This document shows, in pieces, positions 48,855-59,524 of a DNA stretch of 64,000 nt (position 1 is its first letter; every line of letters starts with the position of its first letter). Location of the stretch: positions 248,001 through 312,000 of the forward strand of contig QEYB01000290.1 in the NCBI GenBank assembly GCA_017562135.1. The letters run 5' to 3'. A program made the position numbers and the translations under genes. The DNA is from Dipylidium caninum. Taxonomy: Eukaryota; Platyhelminthes; Cestoda; Cyclophyllidea; Dipylidiidae. The notes beneath the pieces were generated by a model, which saw only the letters and a program-made list of their open reading frames with translations, was not told the DNA's origin and made no database searches.

Positions 48855-49904
48855 ACCAGGTGGAATCGAAACACGATTTTCATCTACTTTTCCTGTACAA
48901 ATTCGAATTCACTCGTAGCGCAGCTCAACAAACTTCGAGAAATGTTAATAAGGCATTTGGAGACGCATCCACTAACGAAAAATTTGCCCGATGTTGGTTT
49001 CAAAAACTTCGTTTTGGCAAATTTGAGTATCGACAAGGAGCCTCGAGGAAGACTACCAGCTGATGTTGATGACGATTAAGAGGAGTAGGAGGAGGAGGAG
49101 TGGGAGTAGGAATTAAGAGTAGGGACTGTGGAATGCGACTCACAGACACACAAGTACACGTGAATTTGGATCTAATCTATTAACCGGCCATCCATACAGT
49201 TGTGTTAAAGCATCTGCGTACAGTAAATGACAAAGAAAAAAATATTATAATCATATATGCCTGCCGTACGAGCTGAGGCGTCTGCAAATGGTCGTTCGTT
49301 TCAATAGCAAGTTCGAATCTTTGCTGCTTCGCATTGCAAGGTTGCCGCCGTTTTGCATAAAATAATCGGTTGTGATTGGATGTGGATTTTGTATGATATT
49401 AGGAAAAGATTAAGCGAATAGATAGGTAAGAATACACTCCCGGGACACACCCTCTAGGCGGGAATTCCATTAAAAACAATTCTGGTCACCGTATAGTTGA
49501 ATGCCCAAAGGGAGACGCATTTTCCCTTCTACAAGCAGGCGAAAGCATAACGGCATGGGAGTCCCATTGTCGTGATTGCTTAATCGACACGACGCAATGT
49601 TATTAAACGATAATGGGCAGCGACCATATAAAACTTCACTTAATGTAGACAAATTACATGACTTCTCCACACTATGACATTTGGACACATCCTCAACACT
49701 CAACGGATATTTCACCGAACGATTATTACCTTTTTCTCAATTACTATATATTTTGGGGAGAAAAAAACCATAACCCATATAATATTATTAAAAACTTTGG
49801 ATGATTCACTAAGTTTACGGAAAAAATTTTTAAAAGGTGAATACGACTCGCCCAATCATTTGCAGGAAGCCATAGCTGCCAATGGAAGTTATTTCGACTG
49901 AATA
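48855..49904 (+). mobile_element. Mariner relic inside the duplication spacer
   Basis: Third mariner copy. At 48,860 a frame reads MESKHDFHLLFLYKFEFTRS, then NVNKAFGDASTNEKFARCWF, the mariner helix-turn-helix end, then changes frame to EPRGRLPADVDDD. After a degraded middle, the DDD block remnants HPQHSTDISPNDYYLFLNY occur near 49,680-49,745, and the end NGSYFD with stop at about 49,901, the same C-terminus as Hsmar1-like transposases. It is heavily decayed. Terminal repeats were not found by eye. Confidence 0.75.
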
Positions 49905-52900
49905 CATTGAAGAAAGTGAAAGCCGTGCTATTGTTTTCTTTTCATATGCATTCCTCATTCAATTGTTTCCACCATAATAATTTTAGTATCAACAATTTTA
50001 CCCGCATTTATTAAGCGCCATTTGTTTTCGTGCTTCGCGCATTTAATTAATTTAAATAACCCGTTAACTACTGGATGACCTTGGAGGGAAAGAATGGACT
50101 GCCAAAATGCAGTCGTTAAGGCTTCGACTCGTCGGACATGGCAATTAAAATGCCGCCGGTTAGGCTGTCGTTGACTTAGTCAACTACCTGTTGGATGACA
50201 CCAACACCGGTGAAGTACTCGCAGTGTCCAGCCCCCCCCCCCCCTCATTTTGACACGCCTTGGAAGGAGCAGATTATGACGAGACCGCTGTCAACTAATT
50301 GGAATTGTTCAACTAAGCGGTCGGGAGGTACGTACATACATCATGCATACATACATACGTACGTGTCCTCATAGACGTGTTGCGGCTGGCTGGTGGGCCA
50401 CAAAGTTGAGAAGACATTCAGCCTCAAAGTGGATTGGCGCTGATGGCGAGGTCTGCAAAAACGGCCTCACTATGGCTGCGCACCGTCGATGGCGTGGAAA
50501 GATCTAACTACTACCGACTGTTCTCACTACATGCGGCTAATTTTTTGTTGTGATTACTCGGGTTCCCGTTCCACTTCGCCTGAATGCATACTTAACTACC
50601 GCGCAAGACGGGTGCTACTGCACACCGTGAAAGGACGGTCGACTTGAAAATAGGGAAATAATCTCCACGGGGGTCTTCTCAAATCTTTCGTCCGAGGTGT
50701 ATTAAGTCGACAAAATAGGCCGCAGCCATGGGTACCAGTGATTTCGGGCTGGCACTGGCGCCCTATATTTAGGCGCTGACTGGCATTCCTAGCCACCACA
50801 AAACATATGTTTTCATGCACTGTGTTCCGAGGTGGACCGTGGAATTTGGTGAGGGAGCTGCATCCGCAACGGCAGAAGCCAGCAACACCAGTAGTAGCAA
50901 CAGGTGGTGTGTGTCACTAAAAAGAGAGGGGAAGGGGCGGAGGGGCACGAGGGCGAGAGGATAGGCCTGGGGGCGGAGATGGCCATCCGATAACCCTATA
51001 ATGTCAAGAAGGCGGAATGCGCTGCAGGTTTTGGCAGGAATTACGGCAACGATAGTAAAGGTCACCAGGCCAGAGATATACCTATCTATCGAAACTAAAT
51101 GGTAAGGAGGAAAAGGAGGACAGGCAATTACCTCAGTGACAAAGTAGAGGCGGTGCTGAGTGACCTCCTAATGGACTAGACAGGGCCATTTTTCTTTCCC
51201 CCTAAAATGCGGTGCTTCTTCAACGCCTCCATTTCTTACTCTCCCTTCCCTTCTCTCACTTTGACTTTCACTAATAATACTTCTTACGCCGTCTCCGATA
51301 GCAGACATTGATGGGAAAAAGAAAAAAAGGAAGGAGTAGCTGCCTCACCGTCACCACTTCCCCTGGCGATCCGCGCACACGCATTCAATGGAAATGTCGT
51401 GATTGATGGGCGTGCGAACTGGCGATGGCGTGTTGACACCCGTTTCACACGAAAGGAGCGCCGGTGCACACACTCAAACGCACACATACACACACAGTAG
51501 TCAGAGCCATTTGTGAGTGCGCGAATATACCGAGGTGTGGCGCGCTGACATTTATCCGTCCACCCTTGAGAGATCGAGAGTGAGAGATATCCGCCGTGGC
51601 TGCGACGACCTTTTCCCACCTTACTTTATGCTCTGTCCGTGTAAATGACATTCTTTGGGTGCACCTCGCTTCATTTCTCCACTATCACTTGTAATCTGGC
51701 ATTCCGCGTATTTTAGCTGCATTTTCGAAGCTAACGCATAACAGGCGTTTTTTATTGGTTAACTCAAGGGCACAACTCTTTTCGCGTGGTATTGAAAACC
51801 ACTTTTGAGTAGATTCCCACTTTATAAGAGCAGTATTTCTACTCCTTCTGCGTCCTCCACTTCCTTCGCCTTACACCACATTTAATCATCACTTTTACTT
51901 CCCCGCCGGCTAGCTTCGAATGTGAGTAGGACCGCGGACCATGGTGGAAGTGGGGATGGGCAGGCAGAAGGTGGAGGAAAGATTGCAAAAGCAGTACATT
52001 ACCTCCTTCCCTGTTCTTCAGGAAATTTTATATGCCGGTCAAAGAACTCGTCAATCTCTTTTAGGCCGATGTCAGAGGAGTTATGAGGAAAATGTATTTG
52101 GTCAGTGGACAGTAGTTCTCCCCGTGAAATGTCAGGGAGGAGTCGACATGTGGTTCTCCCTTCGGCAGAGCCTTATGGCGGACCAGGTGTTCAAGCTATG
52201 GCCAAAGTGATTCCGACTTCATCATGGAGAAAGTAACCATCTAGAAGGTGGTCAGTGAACTGGAGCTAAAGGAATGTCAACGTCAGTATCGTTACGATCG
52301 TATGTCGACAGAGTTAGTTGCACATTCGGAGGTGGCACTGCGATGAAGAGAGAAGACGACGACAAATGAAGAATATTGGCGGTGCAGATAAAGACTACCC
52401 AGTAAAAAGAGTGTGTGTGTAAGTATGCGTGATTGCCTGTGGACTACAGATGAGCCGTGTATGTACGAAGATAAACTAAGACATTCGCGTGGAGATTCGG
52501 GGGCAGGTGGAAAAGCATAGCTGGTTCCACCTGACGCGCCAGGCGGCATAGATGCTCGATGGCGCACCAAGGATACTAAAAAAAGGTGTTTTGACAAAGT
52601 TTTGCCGATTACCTTGACTTAAATGGGAATAAAATGCCTTTGAATATGCCTTTTCAGAGGGGAAAGGCCCCAAGTGAACTGGAGGTTCGAGGGCAACTGC
52701 TCCAATTGGCAGATCTCTTGAGTTGGGACGCCAAATGCAATCGCTTACTTCACGACCTCGTGGTCAGTTGTTACGGAGCTCCTGGTAATTTACCTTGAGC
52801 GTATGTTAATCAAGGAAAACTTACTCCACGCGCGGTATAAAAAAGGATACAATTTTATGAATTACACAGATTACCTAGCTAAGAAGGCAGAAGATGGCAC

Positions 52901-53629
52901 GTGGGGAGGAGGAAGGGGAGGGAGGTTCCAGTTAAACGGGAATCATCCGCAGAACCTGGAAACATCGCAACGACAGAGGTTGAAGCCAAGGAAAATGCGA
53001 CCCTCGAAATCGTGGATGGGTAGGAGAAAGGAAGCGGAGCTGGCGGGGGTGAAGGGGAAGGGAGAAAGGGAACTACGACGGCCGGCAGAAGAGGCTGACA
53101 GTCACCAGGCTGACCTTACTACGCCTTTAACGAATATCGAAAAGGCGTGACAGTCAGAAATGAGGCAAACCCCACTATTCCATCTCAACCGGCTCCCAAA
53201 AAACGTCCCGTCTCGCCTCCCTCTCTCTGCCCGCCCAAAAAAAAAATTCCACCAAAACCCAACTCGCCCCCACTCATTCCACACTATGTCATGTCATCCC
53301 GATCTACATTACAATACACGGTCAAACACCATTCCTCATAAGAACACTTTCTCCACCACCCGACACCAACAACAACACCAACACCACGAACACTAACCAA
53401 AATTCCCTCATTTCCCGCCTCTCCTTCCCCTCCCTTTCCTCCCGTTCCTCTCTCCGCCAATCCCCCATTCCCTGTACATAAGCGGCCCTCTCTGACTCTC
53501 CACCTCCTGTCTTCCCTTCCCCCCAATCTCCATTTCTCCCTCACACTCCCCATTCACTCCCACTGCCACTCCTACTCACTCACTCACTCACTCACCACCA
53601 ACCTATCCACCCACCAACCCATCCAACCA

Positions 53630-53700
53630 CCCAACCATTCATTCATCCATCCATCCATCCATCCATCCGTCCGTCCACCAACCCACCCACCCACTCATTC
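53630..53700. repeat. Tetranucleotide repeat (ATCC) in right arm
   Basis: Run of ATCC/GTCC/ACCC units, counterpart of the GGAT-like run at 46,388-46,475. Unit number and variants differ between arms. Confidence 0.8.
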
Positions 53701-55028
53701 ACACCGGCCCTCGCTACGACTCCAACACGAAGCACCCGCGACGCCGACACTTCCTCGCGTCGTATCCCCTGTACATAGACCAGGCCAGGCACTCCATCTG
53801 GCTCACACTGACTCCAATTGCACTTGCCCACACGAAATGCCCTCCCACTCGTGCAGATGCACTAACACACAAGAACTACCTGCACCCGTCCTTAAGACGT
53901 CGTCTCCTCCTTGGTCCCTCATAGACCGCGTCGAAGGCGTATTGCGTGCCACACTCAGTCGACGCCTGTTTCGCCTGCGTGGGTCGGGGTCGCGCTTCCG
54001 TCTGGGTGGAGGGTCGGCACTCAATCCACTCTACTCCTCTCCTCTCCTCTTCCCTTCCCTTCCACTCACCACGCGCACACACACACACACGCACGCACAC
54101 GCACACGCACACGGAACAAATGTACACGGAGACACGGCCACGGTGCGCGTCACGGTCACAGCACGGACAAATAGGCAATGAACCACGCTCTCGTCGTCTC
54201 TATCGAGTTTTTTTCCAGTGCACTGGCGTTGAAGCAGCGTCGACCGCAGTCTGAATACGATGATATGTCGATTGCGTTGGTTGCACACTCGCAGAAATCG
54301 CCGTGGTGAGGAAATATGAAATCCGTTCCCGCAGCTTCAACGACGCCCACTCCGCTCCACTCCACGCCACACAAATATCACGCGCCAGCACCATGCGCCC
54401 GTCACCATGCCATACTCCGCCCCACTCTGCCCTTTGTCACAGTATCACGCCTGTGTAGAAAATGCGCCAAACACACCATATCGGACTGCATGTACTCGAT
54501 TCTATTCTACGTCCTCTCTCCTCACTGACTCCGCACCAACCGCGCACAAACATCAGCCGATCTTCACTAGCCTCGAATCTCGTCCTCTTCCATTCCCGCC
54601 TCCGAGCCATCCTCACACCCACCATCCTCACGTGTCCAAACAAACACTCGCCTATCCACTCATCCACCCCTCCGCCCACAGACAGACAGACACGAAGGAG
54701 TGCTCTGAGGCAATCCGGTCACTGTCTCACCAAATCACTGACAAACGACTGCCTCCCAGCTGCCGCTCTCGGCACGCTCCATCGCATCCACCCCATCCAC
54801 AGTGAGAGCCAGCCAGCCAGCCAGTCACCTCCCTTACGCCAATTCCACACGAAGAGGAAAGACGCGCCTTCATCAAAATTGTAATATTCTAATTGAAATA
54901 GGCATAAGTCGATAAGTAGAGTGAAAGGCAGGAGAGGAGAGGAGAGAAGAGCAGGAGAGGAGGCAGGGTTGATTGAACAAACGGCTACCTAGAGAAAGAG
55001 ACAGGCAGAAGGGGATAGTTTGCTTGTT

Positions 55029-55059
<31 letters not shown>

Positions 55060-55062
55060 ACA
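55029..55062. repeat. GT dinucleotide repeat in right arm
   Basis: About 15 GT units. The left-arm counterpart (around 45,040-45,061) is a CA run followed by CG units, so the repeat has changed since duplication. Confidence 0.85.
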
Positions 55063-55937
55063 TGTGTATGGCAGAGTGGACGGAGACGGAGACGGAAACG
55101 CGGACGCGGACACAGACATGGAGACGGGTGTGAAACAGAGATTAGGAAATCGGGAGAAATTGGGGAGGGAGGGGAGGGAGGGGAAGGAGAGGGGGAGAGC
55201 GCAAAGGCGGTGGAGAAGGAGGCAGAGCAAGGGAGATGCAACTAGGAGTACTTGGAGAAGCTTAACAAATTCGTCGACATACATGCATACATACTCGGAC
55301 ACACACACACGCCTACACGCACACCGGCGTGCGCACGAGTGTGGCGGCCGAATAGCGGGGGACAAGCCACGACGGCTGGAGCCGATGGCGGTTCTCCAAC
55401 GCCGCGCAGACAGTGAGTTGAACACAGCCAAGGGTGGAAGGAGAGTGGAGGAGGCGATGAAGCCCCTCACTCCCCTCTCTTTTTTCCTGAAACCTATTTG
55501 AAGAGAAGCGCTCTCCAACAAACGACGCTATACAAGAGGGCGCATTTGCCTGCTAGTCGATATGTACACGAGTCGGTGGTCAAAGGCACAAGAGTGGCTG
55601 CCGAGAGCGGGTTGAGTGCGAGATACTCACAGGTACAGATGGCAGGAAGACGAGGACAAACACAGAGGCGGAGGCGGGGAAATCGGCAGAGGTAGAGGTG
55701 GAGGACAGCAGAGACACAGAGTGAGATTGAGTCAGGAGGGGAGAATGAGAGATGAAGGAATGAAGGAGTCGTGTCTGACAGACTGACAGGCAGACAGACT
55801 GGCTGGCTGGCTGACTGACTGACTGACTGACTGACAGGCGGAGGGACAAGCGCAACAGTTGAGGGACGAACAAAGGAGTTTGGAGTTGAGTTGAGTGAAG
55901 TGGAAAAACAAAGGCGAAAAGGAGGTACGGTGATGCA

Positions 55938-58168
55938 TCAGGTATTCACTTTGCTTTCGCCATCGTCGTCGTCATTGTCTACTTCCATGTCGCAGTCATC
56001 CGTGGTGGGTTCTCGCGAGCAGACCACACTGCTGCGAACGTACACCTCGCCCTTCGCTATCAGATAACGCGTGATCTTGCGACGCAGACGCTCCACCATC
56101 TCCCGACTGAGGCGTGGATTGCCCGCCCCCTTGCTCCGACCCCACTCGCGCTCAGCAAAAGCGAAGGCGAACTGGAAATAGCGTGATGGACGAGCAAGTG
56201 TTAGTCTCGCGTCGGCCTTCTCAATTCTCTCCCTCCCTCCCTCCACCCTTCCTCTAACAGCCGCCCCGCCTACCTCACCACAACCAATTCGCACATTTTC
56301 GCCTGCAGACTTCCCCTCCCCCACCATTCACAAAGACAGGCGCGAATATACTTAATGCTGCTAACACCACACCACACCAACTGCCTCTCCACCTCTCCAC
56401 TGACCACCTACTTACCTGCAATGCTCCTCACATACTTACACATCTACCCCCATTGCCGCCTTCCGTCCACCCTTCTTCTCTTCATTCTCTCCTCCCCTCC
56501 CTTCCCTTCCCTTCCCCTCCCTTCCCCTTCCCCTTCCCTTATCCCCTTCCTACCTTCCCCTACCCCTTCCGCGTACCTCCGCGACCTTCTACCTATATCC
56601 ATCCACCTCCATCTATCCACTTGTCCATCCATCCATCTTCCATCCATCCCTCCATCTACATGCCTTCTCGTCTACCTACCTTTTTGGCAACATATCTCAT
56701 GTCTTCATCACTCTCCAGGCGTCCGGTCACGCAGTTGGGCAGTCTGAAGGGCCTCAAAATCTTCATGCTCACCGCGAATACCTCCGAAGTGAACGTCTTC
56801 TTCGCCGCCTCGTCTCCACCCTGCCGCTGCGATGACCTCTCACTCCGTCTCGCCGGCGCCTCCCACTGCACCTCTCGCGTCACCGAGTTGTAGTAGTAGA
56901 CGAGACCAGACTTAAGGTCCACCGCTGAACGCCACGGAAAGTCTATCCTCCCCTCGCCACTCTCTCCAGCCATCTTCTGCAGGTAGGCCATCAGCTAGAG
57001 GCAATGTGAAATGCCCACTTCACATACTACTTGGAGCCAATTAGCAGATAGTTTTAATTCTGCGCAGAATGCAGGCACAGGAGTACCCACCCCCTCGGTG
57101 TCCTTCTTCTCCGTGAACTCCCGAATCTTAGCAGAGAGCTCGGAAGTGACCTGTTGCAGGACAACACTGAGATCACCACTCTGCTCTCCACCCGAAGTTC
57201 ACCACCCTCCGAGACAGCGTCTTTATCAGGACGGCGTGCAGGATCCGCGGAAATGCACGACTCGGAGCGGAGGCGGAGGCGGAGCGGAGACCGGAGGGAG
57301 GCCGAGGTACACGGTGCAGACGATGAGGATGCGGACGAGGCGACGGATCTCCCTCCTGGAGGCAGTCTTGGTGGCAGAAGGTCCCCGTCTTTTCGACGGC
57401 ACTAGCGGCACCAGCTGCAGTCGCAGTCGCAGTCGCCAGCAGCAGCCGCAACAGCCGCCTCGAATTGAGCTCGACGTTGCAATCGACTCAGGCTCTGACC
57501 GCCGACTGACCGCCATGCTGAAGCTGACTACTCTCCTCCCTGAACCGTTCACACTGCCCACGCGCCCATTCAAATGCGAAGAGGATCTGTTTGCGTCCGT
57601 GCAAGACAGATGCGGGCCAGAGGAAACGAAGCGTGAGGCACAAACAGGAGGCGGAGACATAGGCCACGTCACCACACAAATAAGTGGACGTTTTCGCTAA
57701 AAAGCCACTCGGGCCACACGATCCGATGCAAAACTCACCTACTTCTCGTCGATTCTTCTGACACTGAACGCCACAACTGGAAGGCATCTAAAGAAGGAAA
57801 GCACACACCTCTGACAACCCTCCCTCCACCCTCTCTTCACACTGCACCTCAAACGAAAGGACTGAAAAAAATGCATCGCCACCGTACCCTCCTTGGTCGG
57901 GGAGACCTCCCACGAGACGAGGGAAGAACACGAAGACTGTAGAATCGACTGCTCAGTTGCCTCGCGTTCAAGGACGTGGAATCCGGTAGGTCTCCACCTA
58001 CATGCAATACACATTCACTTTTTCGCCTGTCCACGGTAAGTGGCCCTTTTTCGAGAGGTAGCCAACTCACCGGTAGCTTTGACCATCGTTCCAGAATGTG
58101 CCCGGCTAGCTGACGAATGTCCTCAATGATGGTCTTCTCATCCTCCGCTGAATAAACCTTGATGGCAT
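55938..58168 (-). pseudogene. Partial SETD2 copy (WW and SRI part), truncated
   Basis: Holds counterparts of SETD2 exons 6 (last part) to 11 on the minus strand, ending at the stop 55,938-55,940. It begins inside exon 6 ([12 protein letters not shown]), so AWS, SET and post-SET domains and any SETD2 promoter are absent. Exon 7 has an extra C near 57,970-57,972 that gives an early stop (IPRP then TGA). The Ala/Ser linker exon is split over three frames. The WW and SRI exons remain open, and here the exon 10 end has five A, giving the correct phase into the SRI exon. If transcribed it could at most give a WW-SRI fragment. Confidence 0.85.
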
Positions 58169-59524
58169 GGTCTCCCGTTCTTTCAATGACAGATTGTAGA
58201 AATCCTTCTTATTTGGGTGTTAGGTTTACAATTGATTCCATAATTTTCTTTATCATTGGCCTTTTTTCTTTTTCCTAATTGGTGTTCTTTCAGCTTCCTT
58301 CTCGTTTCATAACTTTTGTCGGATGTGACTGATGCAAAGGCAACCTGACCAACTGCATTGCGTTGAGATTTTGCCTGCTCCAACTTATGCTTGGAAGGAA
58401 TGCAAATTTTATATTTATTCCCCCAATAGTAAATCTCGCAACCCCTCTCTGGTTTCGTATCTTTCAGCGGTTTTTTCAGGTCATCTTATCATCGTATTAC
58501 GAATGGAGAATTGCGTGGGACGGACTCGCTTGAAAACAAGTCCAACCGAATATGTGAAGTTTGCAGAGCCTTCAGCCGTACCCGAACAAGTTGTATTTAG
58601 TCTCCATGTTATTCTTCCTTAATATAATGAAAATGGCAGGTTCGATTCAGTGTCACACGTTTGAAGTTAGTCGGAGAGTACTCACGGAGATTAACTCACA
58701 GTTAACCAAATTACCAGTATTTGTGATGTTTGGCGTTACCTCAAATAAGGCATGAAAATATCTAGGAACCGTTCCAAATTCTGTCTATCGTCCACTTAAG
58801 GCAATTTCTGCTTCTGGACGTCGACATTCACTCAGAAAACTGACGGAATTTGCGGTTCTCAACTCTTTATAGGCAAACGTGTATCAACACTATATTATCG
58901 AGTTTAGCACCACAGAAATAGTCTCTTTGATATTTCTAACGCCGTTTTCAAACCCCTCGGCAAGTCTGAAGACGAATTAAGAGTCCGCACAAGCATCCGT
59001 TAAATCATGAATACTACATCGCATGGTAATAAGCAAAAGAGGAGAAGATGGTGATCAACAATACAAACAAAATAACATTTATTTTATGAAAAGACAACTG
59101 AAAACTACCAGTAATTGTAGATCACAAGTGGGGGAACAAGTCTGCAACTAACAGTCTATATTTCATAGTCTAAATTTAACAAAGTCCAAACGAGAGTCTG
59201 TTTTTGTTTAAGAATCTAAAAGTAATAGAAAAAAATTAAAAATAGAATCACAACCTATAGAGTGCTGTCTCAATTTCAACAATCAAGGCAGCATCAAGAT
59301 TAAGACGTCTTTTCTCCCGCAAACTCACGGGCTATATTGTGCCACAAGGTTATTTAAAAAGCTTGAACTCACGTACTAATTCAGTCAACTTTTTGAATTC
59401 TACTTGCGAAAACTAAGATGAATCCGAATCTGGGAATATGAAAGGAGTATTGGTGCATTGCCATCAAAGCCATTGACAGAATGGAGAGTGAAAATAGAAG
59501 GAAAAAAGGGTAAGAATAACCCAC
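58169..59524. other. Intergenic, AT-rich, just outside the right arm
   Basis: Single-copy sequence. Short frames at 58,330-58,760 have no recognisable motif. A further exon of the downstream minus-strand gene may lie near 59,270-59,330 but its phase does not settle. Confidence 0.4.

Larger units (their letters stand above)
46805..53256. other. Spacer between the inverted arms
   Basis: 6.45 kb of single-copy sequence. Besides the small membrane ORF and the mariner relic it has a poly-C run (50,231-50,246), a CATA repeat (50,330-50,365) and a GGA run (49,080-49,105). Fragments with coiled-coil character lie at 51,940-52,345 (plus) but I could not assemble a gene. No terminator or RNA gene seen. 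Confidence 0.5.
53257..58168 (-). repeat. Right arm of the large inverted duplication
   Basis: Reverse-complement copy of 41,963-46,804. The inner edge is ACCCAACTCG at 53,257 and the outer edge CTTGATGGCAT at about 58,168; beyond these points the two copies share nothing obvious. The arm is about 70 bases longer than the left one, from indels and microsatellite differences. Confidence 0.95.

Noticed and set aside
48855..49079. SETMAR-like fusion of SET and mariner
   Set aside because: The SETD2 gene and the mariner relic are 4.7 kb apart, the relic has broken frames, and SETD2 ends in its own SRI domain; nearness is coincidental to the human SETMAR fusion.
51941..52350. Coiled-coil-like fragments (VEERLQKQ, ELELKECQRQYRYDR)
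   Set aside because: I could not connect them by splice sites with matching phase or identify a family.
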